DNA of 64,000 nt, from positions 602,454,709 through 602,518,708 of the forward strand of contig NC_081413.1 in the NCBI RefSeq assembly GCF_030272615.1, in the 5' to 3' direction. Shown in pieces: positions 32,416 through 44,061 of the stretch; position 1 is the stretch's first letter, and every line of letters starts with the position of its first letter. The translations under genes were made by a program, and so were the position numbers. Below the pieces are notes generated by a model. It ran no database searches and was not told the DNA's origin. It saw only the letters and a list, made by a program, of their open reading frames with translations. Source of the DNA: Cryptomeria japonica. Lineage: Eukaryota > Streptophyta > Pinopsida > Cupressales > Cupressaceae.

Positions 32416-32539
32416 CATAGTTGGATCCATCAAACATGGGGGCTTTTTAGGAAGAAGACTCATTTATTTACATTATGTTCTAAGTTCAGAATCTACCCAA
32501 GGTTTTTAAATAACTAGGAACCTATGCTCTGATACCAAT
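32416..32539 (-). mobile_element. Copia C-type internal stub: PBS, 5' UTR and first gag codons next to the C 3' LTR
   Basis: On the minus strand this reads from a PBS (TGGTATCAGAGC, plus 32526-32537) through a 5' UTR to a broken gag start ending PMFDGS. It is homologous base for base to 39513-39631, the true start of element C, which has APMIDGSSYAFW. A PBS and gag start on the far side of a 3' LTR means that this LTR once also served as the 5' LTR of a second copy, now deleted. Confidence 0.85.
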
Positions 32540-34105
32540 TGTTGAACACAAAGTACCACTGAGAGGGGGGTGAATCAGTGATTCCTATACTCTTCATCCT
32601 TTTAAAGCAACTTCAAAATACCGGTTTTTATCTTAAGAACTAAGTAATCAAACTAGTAGGACAAATGAGAATACCAAAAGAGACAATCACAGAAATCAAA
32701 CCCACAACACCAAATGTACGAGGAAAACCTAATATGGGAAAAACCTCGGTGAGAAATGCAGCTAGAGACTACTACTCCAATCCAGCCTCATAAGAGAAAC
32801 ACTAAATTACAAATATTTAGGGCACCAACCCAATGAGCACCAACCCCTTTCTGATTTAGGGCACCAACCCAAGGAGCACCAACCCCTGCACCAAGCTCCA
32901 ACATGGTGATGTATATTGAAATATAGTTTTGATACAATTATAGCTTGTTGTTGCAAATGAGTTCTGCAACTCTTGATCAAATAGGTTATTTTCAGTTGAC
33001 AATATTCTCTTCTTTATTGGATCTCACACTACCGGTTATTATATTACTCTCTCTCATTCTAAGTCTATCGTATCTCTCTCTCTATCACAGCCTCACAACA
33101 CACTTTGTCACACTAGGATGCCTCCTTACTCAACCACACCTCATCGGTTTGTTTAACTATTAGACCTGCTACAGTTATACCAGTACTCTATCACTAGCGG
33201 TTAAACACTCTCAGCAGTTTTCTTTTTAACTCACTCTACAAATTTCTTAGAATAAATTCTAAGGGAGATGATTCTTCTCTGCACTCAAGCTCTCTTCACT
33301 CTTCTTCTTCTCCTAAAGCATCGACCTTTTCTGTTTCAAGATCATGTATTTATAATCATGGATTCCCACCAAGAATGCATTCAAACACTGTCGTGTTAGG
33401 TTTTTCCTTTTCCAACTTGATCTGAAACTAATTTGATTTGATCTTCTTTTCCAAGGATAAGATGTTCTTGACATCAATCAATCACCAGCAAAGCTTCGCA
33501 TTCCAATGTGCATTTTCTAAATCTGGAGGTCTGCACCATGCCTTTCTATTTTTTTGTGTAAATTGCCATTAATGTCCTTGTTGTTTCCTTCACCAAATAG
33601 ATATGAAGATCAAATATTCTTGCAGGATCAGTTTACTTTCTTTTCCATCTTTCCTTGCTCTATCTACAATCCTCTGACATACTCTATGACTTGCAGGTTT
33701 CTCATAAAAGTTGACCTACTTGTAGATTTGTTACATTGATACACACTCCATCTACCTATGTAATACCTCCACTTGGCATCTAGTTGTCATGCTCGTTGAC
33801 ACCCACCTTTTCTTGGATTTTGACATACTTTGTCTACCAAGGTTTACTACCAATTTAGTTTATCTTACCGGTATGACCATCAAACATCCTCTTTGTTTTG
33901 TTCACCAGTTGTTTTGCCTTCATAACAAACAAACAACCTTCATCCCGGTTTATGCCTAACCGATAAGCCTTCTTTACCGATAGATGATACAAGTCACATT
34001 TGCTGGTATCCTTCCTTCTATCTTTCTCTTCTTATATCGGTCATCATTTCTTACTTACTAGTGACTTGGCCAAACTGGTTGACATCAATGCCAATAATGC
34101 CAATA
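32540..34105 (-). repeat. Copia C 3' LTR
   Basis: Plus strand starts TGTTGAACACAAAG and pairs with 39632-41151. The LTR start on the minus strand reads TATTGGCATTATT, with TA in place of the canonical TG. TATA word at 33347-33354. It is 1566 bp against 1520 bp for the other; it contains a duplicated GGGCACCAACCCAA-type phrase near 32819-32885 not seen in the 5' LTR. Confidence 0.93.
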
Positions 34106-34328
34106 ATCTCCCCCTTTGGCATTGATCTCAACTTACTGCAAGACACTTCATACCAGTACATTTCTCCCTCTTTGACACAATGACAAAGGGTATTGTACAC
34201 TCCCCCTTTGATCCATATTGAGCTCCCCCTTAGACTGCTACTAGTGATTGCAACTAGTACTGAGATGTAGTTCAAGAGTTATAGATGCTTCTATGAACTC
34301 CCCCTGAACCATATAAATCCTTCCTTTC
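34106..34328 (-). other. Copia C 3' non-coding region with PPT
   Basis: The plus strand ATCTCCCCCTTTGG at 34106-34119 is the PPT in reverse. Further TCCCCCTTTGA and CTCCCCCTTAG blocks (34199-34240) repeat the purine motif. Confidence 0.75.
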
Positions 34329-35990
34329 TCAAGTGCATAAGGTAGATGACACAAGTATCAACTTGTGTCGTAGGTACTCAAAGGTGCTTACCGTTAATGG
34401 TTGGTGAAAATGTCTGCTAATTGTTCTCCAGTAGGAATTATAGTCTATCTTTACTTCTTTTCCTTCAACCTTCTCTCTGAGAAAATGATACTTGATGGCT
34501 ATATGCTTTGTCCTAGAATGCATCACCAGATTCTTTGCTATTTTGATTGCAATTGAATTATCACACCCGATGAGAATAGGATCAGTGATGTCCACTTGTA
34601 TGTCTTTGAGGTTCTACTTCATCCAAAGCACCTGAGAGTAGCATGTAGCAGCAACAATGTATTCTACTTTAGCAGTTGATAGAGACTGAGTCCTACTTCT
34701 TACTATGCCATGAGACCAACCTATCACCTAGGATGATGCACCACCACTTGTGCTCTTTTGGTCATCAATGCAACCTTCCCAATCAGCATCAGTGTATGCT
34801 TCCAAGATGAATTCCCCTTGTTTAGGGTACCACAATCCATAACTGAGTGTTCCTTGTAGGTACCTAAAGATTATGCTTACAACATTCATATGTGATTGCT
34901 TAGGTGCATCTTGAAATCTAGTCACCATGCACACTATATGTACTATATCTGGTCTAGAAGAAGTTAGATACAATAGATTGCATGTCATGGATCTATACAA
35001 AGTTTGATCCACCACTGGTGATTCATCATTCTTGGTTAATTTACTTCCAGTCACCATGGGGGTACTCACCAATTTGCAATCCTCCAATTGAAATTTCTTC
35101 AACATATCTTTTGCATACTTGGTTTGTGAGATAAAGATTCCCTTATCTTGTTGTAATATCTGTAAACCAAGGAAGTATGTCAATTCACCAAGCATTGACA
35201 TCTCAAATTCTAACTGCATCTGATCAACAATTTCTTTGCAAAGGGTGTCCTTATTGCCTCCAAAGATAATGTCATCTACATACACAACCAAAATGATCAT
35301 GTCATTTCCATCTTTCTTTATGTACAAATTTCTATCAACACTCCCCTTTTTGAATCCCTACTCCTTTGGGTACTGATCTAATCTTGAGTAACATACTCTA
35401 GGAGCTTGCTTTAAACCAAATAGGGCCTTCTTCAACTAGCACACAAATGTTTCATCATCATGTAGCAAAAATCCTTCTGGTTGCTCCATGTACACTTCTA
35501 CTTCCAAATTTCCATTTAGGAAGCCATATTTTACATCCATTTGATATACTTTATAACCCTTGTAAGTAGAAAATGCTAGAAACATCCTAATTACTTCTAA
35601 TCTAGCTACTGGTGCAAATTTTTCTTCAAAGTCAATGCCCTCTACTTGAGAGTATCCTTTGCACAAAAGTCTAGCTTTATGCCTAACAATTTTACCTTTT
35701 TCATTCATCTTATTTTGGTAGACCCATTTAGTACCAATGATTTTCTTGTCTTCCGGTCTAGGGACTAATTCCCAAGTCATGTTCTTCTCAATCTGTTTCA
35801 GTTCTTCTTCCATGGAATCCATCCATTCTTGTCTTTTGTTGGCCTCATTGAATGTTTTAGGTTCTAATTCAATCATGAGGTAGAAGTTGACTTGTTCATC
35901 ATTCTGGGCAAGTCTTCTTCTAGTCTGCACACCATCATTCTTATTTCCTAGAATTTTCTCTTTCAGGTTATTCAACTGCACATACTAGTT
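34329..35990 (-). pseudogene. Copia C reverse transcriptase and RNase H
   Basis: [56 protein letters not shown] and catalytic YVDDIIFGGNKD near 35265-35285. RNase H: YTDADWEGCIDDQKSTSGG and IGCDNSIAIKIAKNLVMHS. The end is frame-shifted (RTISRHFHQPL instead of the usual DIFTKPL). Stops at 35433-35435 and a frame break near 35330 and 34600-34727 divide it into three open frames. Confidence 0.9.
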
Positions 35991-37400
35991 GGGAGCCTTC
36001 TTGGATGCTTCTTCTGGCTCATTGTTTGAGTGAGCTTCCTCACTTTCATCATTGGAATCATCATACCGGTTTACCTGTGGTTGACTTCCTTTGTGCATAT
36101 CCTCATCAACTTTTACATGCACACTCTCAATGACTCTTCTTAGTCTTTTGTTGTATTATTTGTAGGCCTTGATATTAGATGAGTAACTAAGGAAGATTCC
36201 TTCATTACTCCTAGAGTTAAAACTACCTAGACAATCCATATCTCTTTTGATAAAACACTTACTTCCAAATACTTTGAAGTATTTGGCTGCTGGCTTCCGG
36301 TCATACCACAACTCATAAGGTATCATTCTATTATTTGTTCTTAATTGAACCCAGTTCAAAGTATATGTAGTAGTATGAACAACTTCCTTCCAATATGTGT
36401 CTGGTAGACTGGCCTCATTTAACATGGTTCTAGCCATCTCCTTAACTGTCCTATTCTTTCTTTCTACCACACCATTTTGTTGTGGTGTCCTAGGGGCTAA
36501 GTATTACCTCCTAATTCCATGTTTTTCACAATAATCTTCAAATTCATTTGATGTGAACTGTCCACCCTGTTCTGATCTTAGAAATTTTAGCTTGCACCCA
36601 CTTTCCTTCTCCACCATCTTCCTAAAGATCTTGAATCTGTCAAAATCTTGTGACTTATCTTCTAGGAAAGTGAGCTAATTCATTCTTGAATAATCATCAA
36701 TAAAGAGCATAAAATATCTTTCATCGGCAAGTGCTCTTATCCTAGTTGGACCACATAGATTTGTATACATAATTTCAAGTGGTTTGGATGTGTTGTGCTC
36801 TTTTGTCCTAAAGCTCACCTTAGTTTTCTTTCCTTTCACCCATTAATCACAAAATGTGCTTACCGGTTTGATGATGGGTGGAATATTCCTCACACACCCA
36901 TTTTTTCTTACTGCAACTAAGTTATCAAAGTTTATGTGGCCTAATATTTAGTGCCATAGCCATCTTTCATCAACCTGTCCTATCATGCATTGGGACTCAT
37001 AGCATTCCTTCAGATTGTAAACATTTCCATTTGTTCTCTTTCCTTCTGCCACAACTTGACCGGTGCTCCTTTTCTTTATCTAGAAACTGATTGAGTTAAA
37101 GGTGAATTTATAACCTTTGTCACACATCTGACTCGCACTCAGTAGATTGTTCTTTAGGCCTTCCACATAGTATACATCATGTGCCTTCAATTTTCCATCA
37201 ATATTTCGAGTACCTTTTCCCTTTATATTGATGGTTTAGGTGTCTTTGAATCTTACTAAACCACCATTCCAATCTTCAAGTTTGATAAATTTCTTTTTAT
37301 CACCAGTCATGTGGTTGGAACACCCACAATCTACAACCCATATATTTTTCCTTTCAGCATGTAAGGTAGTCTATACTATCAGACTTGATTATGCCTTGTC
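35991..37400 (-). pseudogene. Copia C protease and integrase
   Basis: Protease: VDCGCSNHMTGDKKKF near 37310. Pre-integrase with WLWH.ILGHINFDN, then integrase core. The first catalytic position reads MYTNLCGP (Asp to Asn), and the second LRSEQGGQF (Asp to Glu). The Glu of the triad survives (PQQNGVVERKNRTV at about 36470). A 104-codon open frame at 36156-36470 holds the C-terminal part with AAKYFKVFGSKCFIKRD. Non-functional. Confidence 0.87.
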
Positions 37401-39565
37401 CTTTTCTTTATAAACCCATACCGATTTAGTTTCCTTCTTCTTGTCAGTTATTATTTTGAGCTCTAATTCAACTATTGGTTCTGGATCAGGATTTGTCTTC
37501 TTCTACTTGATCTTCCTATTTTTACAAAAAAAATTCTATATGTCCAAACTCTTGACAGTTATAGCATTTCACATTTTCATTTAAAGATGAATCCTTAAAA
37601 TTATTGTAGGGCACCGGTTTATTCTTCCTACATTCAAAAATCCTATGGCCATATCTATTGCACTGATAACTGACAACATTCATATCCTAGAGTGCAATAA
37701 AAGGATTTCTACTTTCATAATTCATAGAGGGTTTATTGGTTAATCTACGGTCAGCTATTTTATGCCCAAATTCATTACACCGGTAACAGTAACCATGAAA
37801 GTTTGATACATGTCAGTTAGGTTGCCTTGGTCCTGTAAAGGACTGCCTCATCAAGGGTCTTCCCTTCATCTTGTTCACTCTAGTGAATCCTTCATGTTCA
37901 AATCTTGCATTTCTCCTTGGATTTGCATGTCGGTACAATTAGTGTGCCCTCTAGTTCATTGCTTGTGTATACCGGTTTGTGTGGCAATTTCCAACAACAT
38001 TTGCATATGTATTTTTATGAGTATCCTTTCTTACAGTTTATATCTTCCTCTTTTCATCTTCATTTGAAGAGTTGAATTGTATCTTCTTATTAGTTGTGTA
38101 TTTTATGTTTGAACTTTGACCTTCTTCAAAACCTAAGCCACTAGTATCTTTAGATTGCTTATGTTTTCTTAACATCTTGTCTAAGGATTTGGTGTTGCCT
38201 TCATATTTGTTGCTTACTTTTATTTCTTCCTTACTTTCTTCAAGCTCCTTTATGAGCTTCACTATTTATGCTTCCAAATATTGATGCTCCTTTTCCTTCT
38301 TCATTAGATCAAAGGATGTAATTTAACATATCCTCTTGGTTTCTTCCAATTGCAGTTTCAAGTCAGATATAACTTGACTGGACTCATCCAGGGATTGCTT
38401 CAAAAGACCTTGTTCATCTACTGCAATAAGCTTTAACTTCTTGAGTTCTCTTCTTGTTTTACTCAGCTCCTTAAGAGAACTTATAAGCTCTCCTTCTAAA
38501 TCCACTTTAGCCTCAATATCCTTTTCTTCCTCATCTTTGCCAACCATTTCATCAAGTGCCATAAAGATATTAATTTTTCTTTCATTCTTATGGTAGTCAT
38601 CTTCTGATGCACTTTCTTCATCTATGGAATCATCCTCAATAGTATAGAGGTTGTTTTGCTTCTGGTAGCCTCTTCTTCCTTTTCGGTAGACATTTATTTC
38701 TTTATCTTTGCCAGCAGATCTATTAAATCCTCTTGACTCATCTCCACTGGTTTCATTATAAGAACATTTTGCAGCAAAGTGTCCAGCTTTACCACAGTTT
38801 TAACATTTGAGTGGTAGCTTTCCTTTATACTTGTCGGATCCTCTTTTGAGAATTCTAACAAATTTTTCTACCTCTGCATCAGAGTCTTCACTAGATCCTT
38901 TATGAATAGCTACTTCTTTGCCCTTTTGGATGGTGTTAAATGTTGCCTCTTTCCTTAAGGATTCATCACTGATTGTTCTCATTTCATAGGCTGTTAGTGA
39001 GTCAAATATTGCATCCATTGTAAAGATCTTCATATCCTTGGCTTCTTCTATGGCAGAAACCTTTGTATCATACTTAGGTGTGAGAGACCTACGTACCTTC
39101 TTGACAAGGATCACATCTGCAATTTCTTCCCCAAGTCCTTTGATGGTATTCACAGTTTCATCAAATTTGTGAAGATAGTCTACAATATTTTCATCATCCT
39201 TCATCTTGATGCCTTCAAGTTAGCCCCTTAGTGCTCTTGGCCTCTTTGACTTTTGCATCTCCTTCAAATAATCTCTGCATTTTATCCCAAGTCTCCTTGG
39301 CAAATGCACAATGCATAACCTTGACAAACTCATTATCAGATAGCCTGCTCAAAAAAGCATGTTTGGCATTTGCATTATTCTCATACTTCTTTTTAACATC
39401 AGGATCAGTGGGAGGAACACGAGGAACAACATACCCATTCTTGACAGTCATCCACACATCAAAACCAAGGGAGGAAATATAGGTCTCCATTCTTCTACTC
39501 CAAAAGGCATAGCTAGATCCATCAATCATGGGGGCTTTTGAGGAAGAAGACTTATTTCTTGCCAT
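37401..39565 (-). pseudogene. Copia C gag with coiled coil and multiple zinc knuckles
   Basis: Starts MARNKSSSSKAPMIDGSSYA and is a UBN2-type copia Gag (WDKMQRLFEGDAKVKEAKS; DDENIVDYLHKFDETVNTI). A small deletion near 39213 shifts the frame. The first knuckle is NCGKAGHFAAKC (about 38770-38800). A heptad-like charged region follows (ELSKTRRELKKLKLIAVDEQ; LDESSQVISDLKLQLEETKR; 38240-38560), then three more knuckle-like motifs around 37750-37550: CYRCNEFGHKIADR, CNRYGHRIFEC and CYNCQEFGHIEFF. Several stops. Confidence 0.88.
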
Positions 39566-39617
39566 TGTGTTCTAAGTTTAGAATATACCCAAGTTTTTTA
39601 AATAAATAGGAACCTAT

Positions 39618-39629
39618 TCTCTGATACCA
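39618..39629 (-). promoter_or_regulatory. Primer binding site of copia C (initiator tRNA-Met)
   Basis: TGGTATCAGAGA on the minus strand two bases inside the 5' LTR. A second copy with the canonical TGGTATCAGAGC lies at 32526-32537. Confidence 0.88.
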
Positions 39630-39631
39630 AT

Positions 39632-41151
39632 TGTTGAACACAAAGTACCACTAAGAGGGGGGTGAATTAGTGGTTCCTAAACTCTTCAGACTTTTAAAGA
39701 AACTTCATAATACTGGTCGTTATCTTAAGAACTAAACAATCAAATCAGTAGGATAAATGAGAATACCAAAAGAGACAATCACACAAATGTAACCCACAAC
39801 ACCAGATGTACGAGGAAAACCCAATATGGGAAAAACCTCGGTGAAAAATGTTGCAGGAGACTACTGCTCCAATCTAGCCTCACAAGTGAAAAATCAAATT
39901 ACAAATATTTAGGGAACCAACCCCTGCACCAAGCTCCAACTTGACGATGTATATTGAAATACAATTTTGATACAATTATAACTTCTTATTGCAAATGAGT
40001 TCTACAACTCTTGATCAAATAGGTTATTGTCGGTTGACAATCTTCTCTTTTTTACTGGATCTCACACTATCGATTATGAGATTACTCTCTTTGATTCTTG
40101 GCCTCTCTTCTCTCTCTCTCTTAGCCTCACAACACACTGTGTCACACTGGGATGCCTCCTTGCTCAAACACACCTCACCAGTTTGCTCAATTGTTGGACC
40201 TGCTACAATTATACCGGTACTCTATCACTTCTGATTAAACCCTCTCACTGGTTTTCTTGTTAACTCACTCTGCAACTTTCTTAGAATAAATTCTAAGGGA
40301 TATGACTCTTTTCTACACTCAAGCTCTATTCACTCTTCTTCTTCTCCTGAAGCATCAACCTTTTCTATTTTGAGCTCATGTATTTATAATCATGAATTCC
40401 CGCCAATAACGCATTCAAACACTGTCATGTTAGGTTTTTCCTTCTCCAACTCAATCCAAATCTGATTTGATTTGATCTTCTTTTCCAGGGATAAGATCTT
40501 CTTGATCTTGATCAATCACTAGCAAAGCTTCGCATTCCAATGTGCATTTTCCAAATTTGGAGGTCTACACCATGCTTTTCTACTTTTCTCTAACATTTTC
40601 CATTATTGGCTTTGTTGTTTCCTTCACCAAACAGGTACGAAGATCAAATCTTCTTGCAGGATTAGTTTAGTTTCTTTTCTAGCTTTCTTTCCTTGAGTCG
40701 CAATCCTTTGGCATCCTCCGTGACTTGCGGGTTCCTCATAAAAGTCAACCTTCTTGTAGATTTATTACATCGATGCACATTCTACCGACCTGTGCAATAC
40801 CTCCACCTGGCATCCAGTTGTCATGCTCGTCGACTCCCACCTTTTCTTGGATTCCTATGTCGGTTTGACATACTTTGTTGACTAACGGTTTAGTTTATCT
40901 TACTGGTATGACCATCAAACATCCTCTTTGTTTTTTTCACCGGTTATTGTGCCTTCATAACAAACAAACAACCTTCATCATGGTTTATGCCTTACCGGTA
41001 ATCCTTCTTTACCGGTAGATGACACAAGTCACATTAATTGGTAGCCTTCTTTGTGTCTTTCTCTTCTTATATAGGTCACCATTTCTTACTTACTGGTGAC
41101 TTGGCCAAACAGGTTGACATCAATGATAACTTAATACTAATAATTCCAACA
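39632..41151 (-). repeat. Copia C 5' LTR
   Basis: The minus strand starts TGTTGGAATTATTAG and ends GTGTTCAACA. TATA word TATAAATA at plus 40381-40388. Rich in ACCGGT words. Confidence 0.94.
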
Positions 41152-42219
41152 TAGTAGATGAGAAGGAGTACAGGTCAATGATAGAGAAACTACATTATGT
41201 TGTCCATAACAAATCAGATATTTCTCATGCAGTTGGATTAGTTGCTCGATTTCAAAAGAGCCTAAAGGAGACACACATGGTAGCAACTAAAAGAATTTTT
41301 AGATATTTAAAAGGCACAATTGATTATGGATTATGGTATCCATATGCAGGTAACTTTGATTTGAAAGTCTATACAGATGCAGACTAGGCAGGTAATGTTG
41401 ATGACAGGAAGAGTACAACCAGAGGAGAATTCTTTCTTGGAGGAAGGCTTGTGTTTTGGAGCAGCAAGAAACAAAGTTGTATATCATAATTAACTATAGA
41501 AGCTGAATATCTTGTAGCTTATATGAATTGTACCCAGGCAATCTAGATGAAGCATATTCTAGAAGGTTTCAAGTTGAAGATTACAAAACTAGTAAGGATT
41601 TTTTGTGATAACACCAGTTCAATAAACATTTCAAAGAACCCGATCTTGCATGCTAGAACCAAGCATATTGAGCTGAAATATCATTTCTTGAGAGAAAAAG
41701 TGCAGAGTAAAGATCTGTTACTAGAGCATGTATCTACCAAGGAACAACTTGCAAATATATTTACTAAACCTCTTCCTAAGGCTAATTTTGAGTATCTTAG
41801 AGGTTAGCTAGGGGTTGTACCTCGACATGAGGTCAATTAAGCTGATGTGGAAGACATCAGTCTCGGAGCTTATTGAAAATCTTGAAGCAGGATTGGTGTA
41901 GATTGGAGATACTCCACAAGGGGAGCAACAAGTTGCAGATCGTTGTTACAGATCGATGAAGCATGGAATGGTTACCAGTTGTTATTGGTATTCACTTGGC
42001 ATTTTTGTCAAAGGGGGAGAAGAACTGTATGATTGATAGGGAGAAGAACTATATATGATTGATAGCCAGTTACCAGCTGAAGACATGGAGACACAGTTCA
42101 AGGAGAATACATGGAAAAATGTAAACTAGGATTCCTATACCTATGTATGTGCATTACTCTCAATCATAGCAATCAAGGGTATTAATATTTGTATTTCCAT
42201 CAATGCCAAAGGGGGAGAT
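41152..42219 (+). pseudogene. Copia A, piece 4: RT end, RNase H, 3' UTR and PPT
   Basis: Starts VDEKEYRSMIEKLHYVVHN, continuing the RT of piece 3 after a gap of about 25 codons. RNase H: YTDAD then DDRKSTTRGEFFLGGRLVFW, IFCDNTSSINISKNPILHAR, ending FTKPLPKANFEYLRG. Stops: TAG at 41385-41387 (a Trp codon in relatives), TAA near 41489, TAG at 41806-41808. The 3' UTR has GGGGGAGAAG blocks and the PPT AAAGGGGGAGAT at 42208-42219. Confidence 0.9.
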
Positions 42220-43591
42220 TGTCGACATTGCATGAAGATTGCATTGATGAACTATAGTGTTGTCATTGATGTCAATAACAACCGGTAATGGATTTGTATT
42301 GCAACCAGTAATGATTCAATAATGCAACAGGTACTAGAGAAGTGATGGAAACCGGTATTGGTATTTGAAGCAGAGTGATCAACCGGTAACCTTAACCTGT
42401 TGATATGTTGAACCCTAATTGATGGAGCTTGGTGAATCAGTTATGTTGATCTATGATTGAGTGGTGATCGGAGATGATTATGCCATGTATGCATGATGCA
42501 CGTGATGAGTTTCAAAGTGGTTTTGGCATGTAGAGATAACTATTTTATCTTGGGAATGAACAAATGCATAGCATGAAGTTATTAATGCATGATGAGTTAT
42601 AAGATCCAATGTGCGATGATCTAGGAGTGGTCAAAGTTGTCTTGAACAATGTGTAGTTGATTGCTATGTAATCCAGTGGTCATGTTTGAACCGATTTGTT
42701 TGTAATCTCTATGAGATCTTAGGTTTTGTGATGTGTTACCAACCTATTGTATTCTTTTTAAGGTCAATGAGTTTCTTTATAAAAGTGTTGGCAATTTGGT
42801 TAAGTGTGGTAGTGTGATTGATTATCAAACTAGAAGGAGTATCTGCAGAAAGTTTTGAAGGCATATAGGAGCATAAACAGATTTGATTAAGCAGAGTAGT
42901 GCTATTACCAAATCAGTAAAGGCCATGTTGTTCTCTAACAATTACAACAGTTAAATCCCCTAACAGTGTAACCTTTAACAGGCTTGGTTCTTTCTAAATC
43001 CTCTAACCAGGTGATCCATTAGCTTGGATTTCAAATCCTCTATCGAGGTTACTCCTAATAGGCTATTTCCTTTAACAGGGTATTATAGTCAATCCCTTAA
43101 TTGGGGGGTCTTTAGCCGGATTTGTTCCTAATAGGGAAAACTTCAAAAGAGTTCAAAATACTTGTGGGTATTCATCCCCACCGTGGTTTTTCCCATTTAG
43201 GTTTCCATGTTAAAAATCATTGTGTCAAGTGGTTAATGATTTTGTGGTTATATGTTTTAAAATGGTTAATATGTATAACTAGTAAAGCCACTTAGATATG
43301 TTTATATGACTGGAAGTGATCTGAAATGTGCTATTACTGATGTTAGTAAAGTGGTTTGATGTTTTGGTTAAATGGTATATGAGTTTTAGATCTGTTACAT
43401 TGTTATACTAATATCTTAGTCAATCGGTAAACTTAATAGTGCAGTTGCAGTTTATGCTACAGTGTTTAAACCGGTTAGTTTAGTGATTGATTTATGAGTT
43501 GGGTTTAAGTTTGGTGAAAGTTTAAGTTTTTTTTCTATCTACTGATTCCCCCCCCCTCTTAGTAGTTGACCAAATCCTTATTGATTCATCA
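42220..43591 (+). repeat. Copia A 3' LTR
   Basis: Begins TGTCGACATTGCATG right after the PPT. TATA box TATAAAAG at 42778-42785, U5 with degenerate TTTAACAGG units (42950-43130), C-run at 43547, and an end near TTCATCA (43591) or ATATCA (43596). The exact end is uncertain because the partner LTR is missing. Confidence 0.8.
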
Positions 43592-44056
43592 TATCATTAG
43601 TTTCTATTACTTTGTTGTAAATGAGGAGTAGATGTGTAAGACGCAATGAAACAATTAACTAAATAGGAGATAAGAAACAATGTACACTAAACTAAAAAAT
43701 GCACATCTGATACAAACTAAAACTGAGAGACAGAAAGAAGAGTTGTGAAATGAGTTCAGAGGTGAACCTACTGCTGAAATTGATGCAGAATTGTCAGATC
43801 CTAGGGTGATGGGTGCCCCTGTCCTTTTGCTCATGGAAAGTTCATCTTTTGGATTCGGGTACCTGAGGGTCTGATACGTGGATCTGTCACCTGAAACTGA
43901 CAAAAACCCTGGGGACCAAGACACCACATCCTGGTCCTATCCCAGGGTGCCATGCCCCTGTCTCTGAGATCTGAGATCAGATTTATGCCATGAGATTGTC
44001 TTTATGTTTTTCATTGGTCTCGAAATTCATGTGCCCACCGGATTTTTGTACCTACA
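43592..44056. other. Unidentified sequence left of copia D
   Basis: Holds a 90-codon minus-strand open frame (43655-43927) with DRSTYQTLRYPNPKDEL and ITLGSDNSASISAVGSPL; no family recognised. It continues across copia D into 51780 onward. Base composition is less AT-rich than the surrounding LTRs. Confidence 0.45.
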
Positions 44057-44061
44057 CCTGC
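44057..44061. repeat. Target-site duplication CCTGC (copia D)
   Basis: CCTGC precedes the LTR here and follows the other LTR at 51775-51779. Confidence 0.93.

Larger units (their letters stand above)
32540..41151 (-). mobile_element. Copia C: 8.6-kb Ty1/copia element
   Basis: The 5' LTR is on the right (39632-41151) and the 3' LTR on the left (32540-34105), with PBS 39618-39629 and PPT at 34106-34119. Order on the minus strand is gag, protease, integrase, RT, RNase H. Its gag has a coiled-coil segment and several zinc knuckles. It sits in the RT of copia A. No clean target duplication is visible because the left side was rearranged. Confidence 0.92.
3781..43591 (+). mobile_element. Copia A: 5'-truncated element split by three nested insertions
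   Basis: Four pieces read collinearly: 3781-4086 (protease), 22557-23433 (pre-integrase and integrase), 31159-32415 (integrase end, RT) and 41152-43591 (RNase H, PPT, 3' LTR). The interruptions are gypsy E, copia B and copia C. Duplicated target bases GATGT and CACCT flank the first two. Copia A itself sums to about 4.9 kb and lacks its 5' LTR and most of gag. The PPT is of the AAAGGGGGAGAT type shared with B, C and D. Confidence 0.92.

Noticed and set aside
32407-41155. CATAG on both sides of copia C as a target duplication
   Set aside because: On the right the CA belongs to the LTR terminus, and on the left the adjoining sequence is an internal gag stub rather than an LTR end.
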